The notes under the pieces were generated by a model. It was not told the DNA's origin. It did not search any database and saw only the letters and a list, made by a program, of their open reading frames with translations. Below are positions 47,501 to 57,548 of a stretch of DNA of 64,000 bases, piece by piece. The DNA is taken from positions 372,001 to 436,000 of the forward strand of contig CAWCZF010000004.1 of the NCBI GenBank assembly GCA_963799975.1, written 5' to 3'. The translations under genes were made by a program, and so were the position numbers. Numbering within the stretch: position 1 is the first letter of the stretch; the number at the start of each line of letters is the position of its first letter. This DNA comes from Actinoallomurus sp963799975. Lineage in GTDB: Bacteria; Actinomycetota; Actinomycetes; Streptosporangiales; Streptosporangiaceae.

Positions 47501-48171
47501 CCATGGCAGGCACTGCCATTACCCGCGCCGACGGGTCACGGGCTCTGATGCGAGCGTGGCGCACGCCGATTTACACCGCCGACATCCCCGACGCCGACCA
47601 GTACAACCCGCGGCTACGCGAGCTAGTCCTAGAGGCGGAAAAGACCGACACCCAAGCCGCGAACTTCGGTGGCATCGACGCCATCAAGTCCAGCCAGACG
47701 ATCCTGCGTTGGGATGACCCGGCGATCGACTGGTTCAAACGCCAGATCGTCGACGCGGTGACCGCGCTGACACGCGACACGCTCGGCGAGGCCGCGAACG
47801 AGGTCACCCAGGGCATCGAAGCCGAAGGTTGGGCCGTGGTGTACCGCAGCGGCGGAAGCCTGCGCCCCCACACCCACCACGACTCCGCGTGGTCCGGTGT
47901 GTACTACGTCTCCTCCGGAACCGACGAGAGCGCCACCTCGATCGACGGCGCGGCAGACGCCGGCTATCTACAGCTCCTCGATCCGCGACCCGCCGCGATC
48001 GCCCGGCAGGCCACAGCAGGGCCCGAGCGGATCCAGCCGGTGCCCGGCCGGATGGTGGCCTTCCCCGGATGGCTCCCGCATTCAGTCCAAGCGACCCTCA
48101 CCGGCGCAGGTCTGCGGATATGCATCGCGTGGAACGTCGCCTACGACAAGACCTGGCAGGGGATGTCATGA
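47497..48171 (+). CDS. 2OG-Fe(II) oxygenase (TIGR02466-like)
   Basis: 224 residues. The Fe ligands are visible: LRPHTHHDSAWSGVYYVSSG holds the HxD pair and MVAFPGWLPHSVQAT the distal His, followed by the 2OG-binding Arg in LRICIAWNVAY. TIGR02466-type enzymes are putative hydroxylases with unknown substrates. The ATG overlaps the HExxH stop and the TGA overlaps the next ATG. With the HExxH protein this makes two unrelated hydroxylase types in one operon. Confidence 0.78.
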   Translation: MTMAGTAITRADGSRALMRAWRTPIYTADIPDADQYNPRLRELVLEAEKTDTQAANFGGIDAIKSSQTILRWDDPAIDWFKRQIVDAVTALTRDTLGEAANEVTQGIEAEGWAVVYRSGGSLRPHTHHDSAWSGVYYVSSGTDESATSIDGAADAGYLQLLDPRPAAIARQATAGPERIQPVPGRMVAFPGWLPHSVQATLTGAGLRICIAWNVAYDKTWQGMS

Positions 48172-48725
48172 CCACTGCAACGCCTGCCCGGCACCGTCAC
48201 CCGCTACTGGGGCACCGGCATAGTGATCGCCGACATCGACATCACCGGAATCATCCGCCCCGGCCGGCCGACTCCTTCGGCCCCGCCGGGGACAGCTACG
48301 AAGACGTGCCGGCCAGCATCGTCGTCGCCGATGAACACACCCTGCGGCAGGAGTTCATCGCCTCAATGAACTCCCTGGCCAAGGCCCAGGGAGCAAAGCC
48401 AGTGGCCGATGTCGAGATCACGGTCCAGGTATGGCGACAAGGCTACGACCTGCCCGCCACCGCCTACGCAGAGGAGTTCGTCGGCTGGTGTTATCTGGCG
48501 ACCAGCCCGGCCCCGCAGCATTCCGAATCCGGTTCGCTCTCATTCGCGGACCCCCGCGCCGGCAGTGCTATGACGGCGATGCCGGGTCTGCCCTGGGGAC
48601 GGCAGGTGATGATCCGGCCACAACCGGGGGCCCACGTGGCAGTCCCTGGCTGGCTCACCTGCTCGGTCGTGCCCGTGGAACACGACCAGTACGCGGTCGT
48701 CGCGATCGCGAAATCGGTCCGGTAA
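48168..48725 (+). CDS. Degenerate paralogue of the 2OG-Fe(II) oxygenase, N-terminal frame disrupted
   Basis: The order of motifs mirrors the preceding enzyme: ITVQVWRQGYDLPATAYAEE, then VGWCYLATS, and HVAVPGWLTCSVVPV in place of FPGWLPHSV. HxD is replaced by YAE-type residues and the distal His by Cys, so iron binding is unlikely. The N-terminus (GTVTRYWGTGIVIADIDITG) is in another frame; two one-base indels (near 48190 and 48285) would join all parts. Likely a non-catalytic partner or recognition subunit, if expressed. Confidence 0.55.
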   Translation: MTTATPARHRHPLLGHRHSDRRHRHHRNHPPRPADSFGPAGDSYEDVPASIVVADEHTLRQEFIASMNSLAKAQGAKPVADVEITVQVWRQGYDLPATAYAEEFVGWCYLATSPAPQHSESGSLSFADPRAGSAMTAMPGLPWGRQVMIRPQPGAHVAVPGWLTCSVVPVEHDQYAVVAIAKSVR

Positions 48726-48763
48726 TCCATCCGGACCATCCCTACCCACCAGGAGGTATCCCG

Positions 48764-48967
48764 ATGGCAGCACAACCCAACGAGAAAGCCGCGACGAGCC
48801 TGCGGCTCGCCGGGCCGGGACTTGGCCTCGGCCTGAACCCGGACGAGGTCAGCGACTTCATGGACCTGTCCCGGCGTGGGCTCATCGTGCCGGAGACGCC
48901 CTGCGACAAGGGAATGCAGGACAACTTCGCGCTGCGGCCGGAGACGACCGTTGCGCTGAACAGCTGA
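48764..48967 (+). CDS. Candidate precursor peptide (67 residues)
   Basis: A perfect AGGAGG lies 7 bases before the ATG. The peptide begins MAAQPNEKAATSLRLAGPGL, has a leader-like helix region (NPDEVSDFMDLSRRGLIVPE) and ends with TPCDKGMQDNFALRPETT then VALNS. It is the last gene of the operon and is followed by a strong terminator. Size, position and composition suit a RiPP substrate, with Asp/Asn/Pro/Thr residues near the C-terminus as possible hydroxylation sites. No known family recognised; the assignment as substrate is inference. Confidence 0.55.
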   Translation: MAAQPNEKAATSLRLAGPGLGLGLNPDEVSDFMDLSRRGLIVPETPCDKGMQDNFALRPETTVALNS

Positions 48968-49007
48968 CCCTCATCCCCTGCCGGTGCCTCGCACCGGTGT
49001 GATCACG

Positions 49008-49042
49008 GTGGCCTGCCAGGAGACGTGTGCCTGGCAGGCCAC
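49008..49042. terminator. Strong bidirectional terminator
   Basis: Perfect 13-bp stem (GTGGCCTGCCAGG, 49008-49020, with its complement at 49030-49042) between the peptide operon (+) and the convergent DUF6300-like/dnaE pair (-). A smaller hairpin (CCGGTG...CACCGG) precedes it. Confidence 0.85.
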
Positions 49043-49046
49043 TCGC

Positions 49047-49394
49047 TTACAACTCACCGCGATACCAGGCGTCGACCTCGGCGTCGAGGGCTTGCAGATC
49101 AGGCCGGCGAGCAACGGCATGGTCGGCCCAGCGCTGGAGTAGTACCGCCAGCTCGTTGGCCTGGTCGGCCGTTGCCTGCTCATGCACGGTGAAGAACACC
49201 ACGATCGGCCCGGTGACGGGATCCTCACGATCACAACGCTCGCACAGGAGCACCTCCGAGATGCCCCGTACCTGCTTGCCGCCCTCGGTCGTCCAGCCGT
49301 TCGGGACCTGCAGCGCGGCGAGGATCTCACCGCCGCATACCGGGCACGCCCGGACAGGCCCGGTGACCAGAGCGAGGCCGTTCGAGCCTGACAT
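49047..49394 (-). CDS. DUF6300-like zinc-ribbon protein
   Basis: 115 residues with two CxxC pairs: RACPVCGGEILAALQVPNGW and EVLLCERCDREDPVTGPIVV, then a helical C-terminus (DQANELAVLLQRWADHAVAR). Resembles DUF6300, a small actinomycete family. Its ATG overlaps the dnaE stop (TAATG), so it is translated with dnaE. It may be a nucleic-acid-binding accessory; unproven. Confidence 0.6.
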   Translation of the reverse strand: MSGSNGLALVTGPVRACPVCGGEILAALQVPNGWTTEGGKQVRGISEVLLCERCDREDPVTGPIVVFFTVHEQATADQANELAVLLQRWADHAVARRPDLQALDAEVDAWYRGEL

Positions 49395-52300
49395 TATGTT
49401 CCGATCGCGCTGGGTCCCAGCAGGTGTTTCACATCGCCGAAGAATGCGGTGTCAGCACTGACCTGAAATTGCTCCAGGTTGATCAGTATGCCTTTCGCGC
49501 CGGGTCGTTGTGGCTGTAGTCGCAGGTGGACCGGTGCCTTGCCGGGATGGGTGATCAGGATCTGTTTCAGGTCCTGGACGAGCGTGGGGTTCACCCGTAC
49601 CTCGGGTAGCGAGATCACCACCGGGGAGTCCATGCCGCTTCCCACCATCGACACGTCGAGGATTTCCAAGGTCTCGCCGTAGATAGTGACGGCGCCATCG
49701 CGCTCGTTGATCCGGCCCGTCACCGACACGACGCGGTCGGCGACGAGCTCGGTCGCGTACAGCAGGTACGCCTTGGGGAAGAACAAGCACTCGATGCTGG
49801 CGTCGAGGTCTTCGAGCGTGATGATCGCCCACGTATCGCCGTTCTTGGTCACCTTCCGGTCGACCGTGCCGATGATCCCGGCGATCTTGACGTGGCCCTC
49901 GGTGCGGGAACCGGCGAGTAGCTCGGCCAGTGAGTGGTCGCAGTTGCGTTCCAAGATGCGTTCGGCACCGTCGAGGGGATGGCTCGAGACGTACAAGCCG
50001 AGCATCTCCCGCTCGAACGCCAGCAGGGTCGCTTTGTCCCACTCCGGGCCGTCTGGGATCGCGACGCTGATGGCATCGCCAGAAGTCTCAGGATCCATTT
50101 CGCCGAACAGTGAGTCCTGGCCGATGGCCGAGTTGCGCTTGTCCTCGATGACCGCCTCGACGGCTTTTTCATGGATGAGCAGCAAGGACCTGCGATGGTG
50201 TTCGAGGCTGTCGAATGCCCCGGCTTTGATCAGCGATTCGATCGCGCGTTTGTTGCAGACGGGGATCGGGACTTTACGGAGGAAGTCGCTGAAATCGGTG
50301 TACGGGCTCTCTCGGCGACCGGTGACGATGCCGTCGACGACGTTCTCGCCGATGTTACGGACCGCGCCGAGTCCGAAGCGGATGTCGGTGCCGACCGCGG
50401 CGAACCGGAGCTGGGACTCGTTCACGTCCGGGGGCAGGACCTTGATCTTCATCCGGCGGGTCTCCGCGAGGTAGACCGCCATCTTGTCCTTGTTGACCCC
50501 AACCGAGGTCAGCAGCGCGGCCATGTACTCGGCCGGGTAGTTCGCCTTCAGGTAAGCGGTCCAGTACGAGACGAGCCCGTACCCGGCCGTGTGGGACTTG
50601 TTGAACCCATAAGCCGAGAAGGGGACAAGCACATCCCAGACGGCTTTGGTGGCTTCCTTTGAATAGCCGCTCTTGCCCATGCCCTCGGAGAAGATGGCCC
50701 ACTGCTTGTCCATCTCCTCCTTTTTCTTCTTGCCCATCGCTCGCCGCAGGATGTCCGCGCCGCCGAGCGTGTAGCCGGCGAGCTGTTGGGCGATGGCCAT
50801 GACCTGCTCCTGGTACACCACCAGGTGGTAGGTGGTGCCCAGGATCGGCTCCAGGACTTCCTTCAAGTCGGGGTGAATCGGTTCGATCTGCTGCTGCCCG
50901 CTTTTGCGCAACGCGTAGTTCACATGGGCGTTGGCGCCCATCGGGCCTGGTCGGCCCAGTGCCAGGACAGCGGAAACGTCCTCGAATCGGGTCGGGGCCA
51001 TCAGTTTCGTCAGGTCCCGCATCATGGTGGAGTCCAGCTGGAAGACACCCAGCGTCCAGCCTTGCGCCAGGAGCTCATAGGTCTTGGCGTCATCCAACGG
51101 CACCGTCAACATGTCCAGGTCGATGCCGCGGTTGGATTTGACGTTGGCGACGGCATCCCCCAGCACGGTCAGGTTCCGCAGGCCGAGGAAGTCCATCTTC
51201 AGCGCGCCGAGCGTCTCACAGCTCGGGCCATCGAAGCCGGTGATGCGGGCACCGTCGTCGGGTCGCTGTTGGATCGGCATGACCTCGACCAGCGGCTCAC
51301 TGGACAAGATGACGCCGGCGGCGTGCACGCCGGTACCGCGAGTCAGTCCCTCGATGCCGCGGCCGGTGTCGATGACCTTCTTGACGTCAGGGTCCTCGTC
51401 ATACAGACGACGCAGCTCGGTGGCCTCGTTGTACCGCGGGTGGTTTTCGTCGAAGACGCCGCGAGAGCGGGATCTCCTTGCCCATCACCGCCGGCGGGAA
51501 CGCCTTGGTGATCTTCTCCCCGAGCGCGAACGGATAACCGAGAACCCGGCCGGCGTCTTTGACCGCGGCCTTGGACTTGATCGTCATGTAGGTGATGATC
51601 AGCGAGACGTTGTCCTCGCCGTACTTCTCGGTGACATAGCGGATCATGTCACCGCGCCGACGCTCGTCGAAGTCCAAGTCGACGTCGGGCATGGAGATAC
51701 GTTCGGGGTTGAGGAACCGCTCGAAGATCAAGCCGTGCTCGATCGGATCGAGCTCGGTGATCCCGGTGACGTAAGAGACCATGCTGCCCGTGGCCGAGCC
51801 ACGGCCTGGCCCCACCCAGATCCCGGACTCTCGCGCGTGTCGGCAGATGTCGGCGACCACCAGGAAGTAACCGGGAAAGCCCATGCTCTCGATGACGCCG
51901 AGCTCGTACTCGATCCGCTCCAGCACCTCAGCGGGCACGTCGTCGCCGTACCGGTCGTGGGTACCGCGGATGGTCTCCTTGCGGAGCCAGCTCATCTCGG
52001 TCTCACCCTCGGGGACCGGATATTTGGCGGCAAGGTCTCGGTGTGCGAAAACCGGCGCGTAGTCCTCGATGCGCTCGGCGATCGCCAGCGTGTTCCGGCA
52101 CCCTTCGAGCCAGGCATCGGAGGAGTCGACCGCACGCATCTCATCAGCGGTCTTGAGGTAGTAGCCCGACCCTCCGAACCGGAACCGGGTTGGATCCGAC
52201 ATCTGACTCTGCGTTCCCACACACAGCAGCGCGTCGTGTGCTTCGGACTGGTTTTCGGTGACGTAGTGGGAGTCGTTGGTGACCAGCGGCGGGATACCGA

Positions 52301-52958
52301 GCCGCTTGCCGATCTCCAGCAGGTCCTTACGGACCCGCCGTTCGATCGGCAAGCCGTGGTCCATCAACTCGAGGAAGTAGTTCTCCTTGCCGAAGATCTC
52401 CTGATACTTCCCGGCCGCCTTCAGAGCCTCCTCGAAGTGGCCGAGCCGCAGCCGCGTCTGGACCGCGCCCGAGGGACAGCCCGTTGTCGCGATGATCCCC
52501 TCGCCGTACTGATCGAAAAGTTCATCGTCCATACGGGGCCACTTGCGGTAGTGCCCCTCCAGTGAAGCCAGCGAGGAGATCTTGAACAGGTTCCGCAAGC
52601 CCTGCGCCGTCGCGGCCCACATCGTCTTGTGCAGATACGAGCCGGAAGCGGAGACATCGCCGCCCTCACCCGTCGACTCGTTCGACTTGCGCTGCGACGG
52701 ATCTCCCCACAGCACGGGCTGCTTGTGGAATCTCGATACCGGCGCCACGTAGCCCTCGATGCCGATGATGGGCGTGACCCCGGCCTTCGTCGCCGCGCCG
52801 TAGAACTCATACGCACCGAACATGTTGCCGTGGTCACTCATCGCCACCGCCGGCATCCCCAGCTCGGCGGCCCGCTGCACCAATGGAGCGATCTTCGCCG
52901 CACCGTCTAGCATCGAATACTCAGTGTGAACATGCAGGTGAGCGAACGAGTCAGCCAC
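49394..52958 (-). CDS. dnaE: DNA polymerase III alpha subunit, accessory copy with one frameshift near 51465
   Basis: Replicative polymerase catalytic subunit. PHP domain at the N-terminus (FAHLHVHTEYSMLDGAAKIA), palm with the catalytic Asp pair in ISMPDVDLDFDERRRGDMIR, then ALKMDFLGLRNLTVL, the fingers (GRPGPMGANAHVNYALRKSG), tandem HhH and an OB fold (HVKIAGIIGTVDRKVTKNGD). About 1187 residues in total, normal for dnaE1. The frame breaks after GKEIPLS; removing one base from TCGCGG restores SGVFDENHPRYNEATELRRL. The neighbours (DUF6300, nuclease-like, CRISPR, IS) are not those of the chromosomal dnaE, suggesting a mobile-element copy. Confidence 0.88.
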
Positions 52959-53096
52959 TCCGGTACCTCTCGCGGCAGGGGTCTATGAGTGCCTCAAGAC
53001 TCTAGTCCCACACCAGCGATGTGGCCCGCGGGACAGGCGGGACCCGCGACGACCGCTGTGGGTCGCGCGGGAGCTGCCCGCTGCTCGGTGGTGGTG

Positions 53097-53958
53097 TCAG
53101 CCTTCGAGGAAGATGAGGTCTTCGGGTGGGTGGGTGAGTTTCACGGTCTGGCCGGTGACGGTGGTGATGGTGTCCAGGCCGGTGGCGTGGGCTTCGGAGA
53201 TGACGAAGAGCCGGTCGTTTCGGACGGTCAGGAACGCGGTGAAGCCGTCCAGTGAGGGGTTGCCGTTGCCGAGGGCGAGGTAGTCGATGAGCCGGCGGAA
53301 CAGCTTCGGCACGATCACGATCTGGTCGTCCAGGTCGGTGAGGGTGGTGATGGTGGCGCCGCTGTTCGTCGCGTCGGTGGCCCAGATCCCGGTGCCGGCG
53401 GTGCGTGCGGTCTGGCTTGCGGTGGTCAGTTCGGTGCGTAGGTGCGGGTAGAGCTGGCTGTAGAACGTGGGTACACCAGTCCTTCGGCGAGGAGCTGGTA
53501 GTTCACGCTCTGCCGCAGCATTCCCGTGGTGACATAGACCGAGCTGAGGTCGGCCTGGTCGCTGGGGCCGGCGAAGGCGAGCGAGACCGGGCGGCCGTAC
53601 TTGTCGGCGAAGCGGGTGAGGATGTAGCCGGGTGTCTGGTCCGGTGTGGCGCTGGTGACGGTCTCCCGTCGCGTTCGACATCGCTGAACCCCAGCAACGC
53701 CAGCAGACGGCCCGCGGCCGCGTGCGCCAGTTCCAAGGGCTGGTGGTGGGTGAAGGCTCCGTGGCCGCTGGGTGTGTAGTGGGTCTCCAGCGCGTCGATC
53801 GCATCCAGCCGCAGCTGCACCCCGCCGGCCTTGCTCACCAGCGCCTTGAGGTGCAGCTTGGTGAACGCGTCCAGGTCATCGGGGAAGAAATGGACCGAGT
53901 CCCCATCCGGCTGGCTCCGCACGATCCGGTATTGGCCCTTGATCAGATACTGCGGCAT
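53097..53958 (-). pseudogene. Nuclease-like (SNase-related) protein, two frameshifts
   Basis: Start MPQYLIKGQYRIVRSQPDGD, then HFFPDDLDAFTKLHLKALVS and GGVQLRLDAIDALETHYTPS, the RL.AID..E pattern of staphylococcal-nuclease-like domains. The remainder in two more frames includes YQLLAEGLVYPTFYSQLYPH and TARTAGTGIWATDATNSGAT, and ends PPEDLIFLEG. One-base indels near 53675 and 53476 would unite it to ~287 residues. Family known in actinomycetes as nuclease-like; activity untested. Confidence 0.65.
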
Positions 53959-54668
53959 GAGCAGCCCCATCTCACCACGTCCCCGGCCACGCGCAGGCAC
54001 GACCCGGGATCCCCCGGCACATCGACACGATGAAAGTCAACCAGGGTCCATCCGCCCAGACTGCCCTTTCACTGACCGGATGCGGACTCAGGGAACACCC
54101 AGTCTCATGAATCCACCGAACCCGTTACGAGGACACCAGGGACAAACTGTTCCAAAATGAGCGCCGTCAGCTGGGCATTGATCACGCTGCTCAGCGATAA
54201 CATCGATCTCGCGTCTACCGTGGTTGGTGGCGTCGCCGCCGAGAATCGCTCTGCGTGCCTTCGCTGCTCCTGGATCGCCCCCGCGCGGGTGTGTCCCCCT
54301 GGCAGCCCGACGACACTCGACGTTGCTGGTCCTCGCTACACCCGTCCGTGGGGTGTTTCCCCAGCGGCGGGGGCTGCCGGTGATCGCGGATCATCGTGTA
54401 GCACTGCGTGGGTTCGTCAGGGCCATGCCGATGCCGACAACCAGCCTGAGCATTCGACCAGCGACCCCCCAACACCTCCCAAGATAGCCCCTTAGTCTTA
54501 TCCCGATCATCCTCCGACAGACACTCATACGAAGCTCGCTTCGGAACCCTCGGTTCTCCCAAAAACCCGGGGAGGTTCCCAAGCAGATACATGACGTTTC
54601 GACCACAAAACGGATACCGTTCTTACGGCCCCGCCGTTGTCGCGACACAAACATGCAGCTCAGGGACC
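53959..54668. other. Region upstream of the CRISPR array, possible leader
   Basis: About 710 bases. The last ~190 bases (54480-54668) are more AT-rich, as leaders often are. The rest has only short frames without recognisable domains. No cas gene, tracr-like element or promoter can be supported. Confidence 0.4.
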
Positions 54669-56060
54669 GTGTCACCGGCCTAACCGGGCCGGTCCTCATT
54701 GCAGTTACCGCCGCCCGCAGGCCCCGGCCGGGTGGGACTCCTAGTGTCACCGGCCTAACCGGGCCGGTCCTCATTGCAGTTCCACCGGCCCCACCAGGCC
54801 GGTCCTCATTGCAGCACGTCGTCGGGATGCACGATCAGCGTCTTCACGGCTCGTTCCACCGGCCCCACCAGGCCGGTCCTCATTGCAGCGGAGCCGTGGC
54901 ATTATCACCTGCTGGATGCCGAGACCTGTTCCACCGGCCCCACCAGGCCGGTCCTCATTGCAGCTTGTCCTCGCCCGGCCCGGGAGTGACGCGGTGCGCG
55001 GTTCCACCGGCCCCACCAGGCCGGTCCTCATTGCAGCTTGCTACGTCCGCACCAGTGGGGTCGCTGGTATGTCGTTCCACCGGCCCCACCAGGCCGGTCC
55101 TCATTGCAGCAAAATGCAGGGTGTCTCGTACAAGTCGAACCCCTTGTTCCACCGGCCCCACCAGGCCGGTCCTCATTGCAGCGTCTGAAAGGAGTGATCG
55201 AAGATGAGCTGGACTCTCGAGTTCCACCGGCCCCACCAGGCCGGTCCTCATTGCAGCGGTGCCGCGATCCAGGAGATCAACTCCCAGTCCGGGTTCCACC
55301 GGCCTCACCAGGCCGGTCCTCATTGCAGGGGTCGACAAGGTGAAGAGATGTGAGGCGGGCAGTGCGGGTTCCACCGGCCTCACCGGGCCGGTCCTCATTG
55401 CAGGGTGGTTCAGGCATCGCACGTCACCGCAGCCTGCACAGTTCCACCGGCCTCACCGGGCCGGTCCTCATTGCAGGCCGCGGCATGCAGTCGATAAGCC
55501 ATGGTGGAGCGAGTTCCACCGGCCTCACCGGGCCGGTCCTCATTGCAGGACCGAGATCGGCTTCGGATCCTCTGGAGCGTGGAGGTTCCACCGGCCTCAC
55601 GGGGCCGGTCCTCATTGCAGGGTCTCCCTCGTGGAGGTGTCCGCCGCGGGCGGCTGGCGGTTCCACCGGCCTCACCGGGCCGGTCCTCATTGCAGGCTGG
55701 CATTCCGGGGCGTGCGGCCGCAGGTGACGCCGGTTCCACCGGCCTCACCGGGCCGGTCCTCATTGCAGGTTGCCCTTGCAGTTGTTGCAGGTCCACTGAT
55801 CAAGTTCCACCGGCCTTACCGGGCCGGTCCTCATTGCAGGCGCTGCCCGCCGAACCTCTGTCAGCGACATCGCACGAGGTTCCACCGGCCTCACCGGGCC
55901 AGTCCTCATTGCAGCTGCCCGTCGACACCGTCGGATCACAGGTCGGTGGCGAGTTCCACCGGCCTCACCGAGCCGGTCCTCATTGCAGCTGAGCGGGCAT
56001 GGTTATGCAACCTCCATGATGTGGAGTTCCACCGGCTCACCGGGACGGTCCTCATTGCAG
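54669..56060 (+). CRISPR. CRISPR array, 20 repeats of 36 nt, no cas genes nearby
   Basis: The repeat begins GTTCCACCGGCC and ends GGTCCTCATTGCAG. Starts: 54669, 54744, 54779, 54853, 54928, 55001, 55074, 55146, 55221, 55293, 55368, 55441, 55513, 55585, 55660, 55733, 55804, 55879, 55953, 56026. Spacers are 35-39 nt; between repeats 2 and 3 there is none. Repeats 1-2 carry GTGTCACC...TAACC; 3-9 carry GGCCCCACCAGG and are followed by C; 10 is intermediate; 11-17 carry GGCCTCACCGGG (one ACGGG, one TTACC) and are followed by G. The last repeat has a one-base deletion and a substitution, which suggests the leader is on the left. System type cannot be assigned from the repeat alone. Confidence 0.97.
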
Positions 56061-56213
56061 CACCCAGCGTGTCGGTGATGTGGTCGTCGGTGATCTCACC
56101 GGCGTTCTGGATGTCGGTGTGCAGCGCGATCCTGTCCCGCTCGAAAACTCGGCTTCGTGCTGTGACCTGGTGTTTCGATGCGGGATCATCGTCGGCGCTG
56201 GGACCATCTCGAG

Positions 56214-57309
56214 ATGCTGCTGTCGCTGCTCTACCAGTTAATGCGGTGCTTGATCGGCTTGCTTGCGGTGCTGGTTCGATCTGATCTGTCCAAGGACGTC
56301 GAGCTGCTCGTACTGCGTCAGGAGAACCAGGTGCTACGCCGGCAGCTCCGCGGCCGGCCGCGGTGGAATCATGCAGACCGACTCTGGCTCGCGGCGTTGT
56401 CACGGTTCGTGAACCGCCGCCTTGGGCAGAGGTCTTCCCTGTCGCCCCGGTCACGATCCTGCGCTGGCACCGTCACCTCGTCGCCCGAAAGTGGACCTAC
56501 ACCGACCGGCGCCAGCCAGGACGACCGTCCACTGGCGTTTCTATCAAGACGTTGATTCTTCGGATGGCTCGAGAGAACCCGACCTGGGGCCATAGGCGGA
56601 TCCAGGGTGAACTGGCCCGGCTTGGGCATGCGATCGCCGCGTCCACGGCGTGAAAATCCTGAACGCCGCCGGCATCGCCCAAGCACCGCGACGGGCGGGG
56701 CCGACGTGGCGGGAGTTCCTGGCCGCCCAGGCGCACGCGATCATCGCCTGTGACTTCCTGGTCGTGGAGACAGTGCTGCTCAAACGGTTGTACGTGCTGG
56801 TGTTCATCGAGCACGGCACCCGAAGACTCCACCTGGGCGGAGTGACCGCGCACCCAACCGGTGCGTGGGCGGTGCAGCAGGCCCGCAACCTGGCCATGGA
56901 CCTGGGCGAGCGCATCAGCACACTACGGCTTGTGATCCAAGACCGCGATCCGCTCTTCACCGCAGAGTTCGGTGAGGTGCTCAGGGCCGAAGGCCTGCAG
57001 ATCATCACCACCCTGCCGCGAACGCCGCGGATGAACGCCATCTGCGAGCGCGTCATCGGAACTCTCCGCCGTGAACTGCTGGACCGGATCCTGATCGTCG
57101 GCGAACGCCACCTGGCCCTGGTGCTCCGCGAGTACCTAATCCACTACAACAACACAGGCCGCACCAATCCCGGCTCCAGCGGCCCCCGGACATCGAAACA
57201 CAGCCGGTCCGGGACGTGGCCAGCCTGCGATCCATCCGCCGAAAACGCGCCGTGGCGGCGTGATCAGCGAATATCACCACGCCGCGTAATCCCAGACCAG
57301 GCCACGTAA
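56214..57309 (+). pseudogene. Integrase-core (IS3/IS481-like) transposase in pieces
   Basis: Reads through three or more frames: MLLSLLYQLMRCLIGLLAVL, ELLVLRQENQVLRRQLRGRP, then VTILRWHRHLVARKWTYTDR, ENPTWGHRRIQGELARLGH, the first Asp in HAIIACDFLVVETVLLKRLY, the second in LRLVIQDRDPLFTAEFGEVL, and Glu in NAICERVIGTLRRELLDRIL. The C-terminus is YLIHYNNTGR. Frame changes near 56420, 56650 and 57165. Element ends were not identified. Confidence 0.75.
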
Positions 57310-57548
57310 CCATATTTTCGAGCGGTACACGGACGAAGATGAGATAAAGCAGTCGTAGCGCCACAAGTATCGATACTGCTCGCCGCGGACATCGCCCGCC
57401 TACCGAACAGGAAACCCCAATTCACGACCGGCGGCCGAGTATCCGGCACCTACAGGCACTCGCTTCGGCGCGGACTAGCCACCGAGGCCTGCCGGGCCGG
57501 CCACGACAAGATCACCATCGCGCGCGCCGGCGGCTGGTCCGAAAACTC

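Noticed and set aside
49394..52958. dnaE as the error-prone dnaE2 of an imuA-imuB-dnaE2 cassette
   Set aside because: Length and motifs fit dnaE1, and no imuA or imuB is adjacent.
54653..55992. Open frames across the CRISPR array on both strands
   Set aside because: They are translations of the repeat (TGPTRPVLIA, AMRTGPVRPVEP patterns), not proteins.
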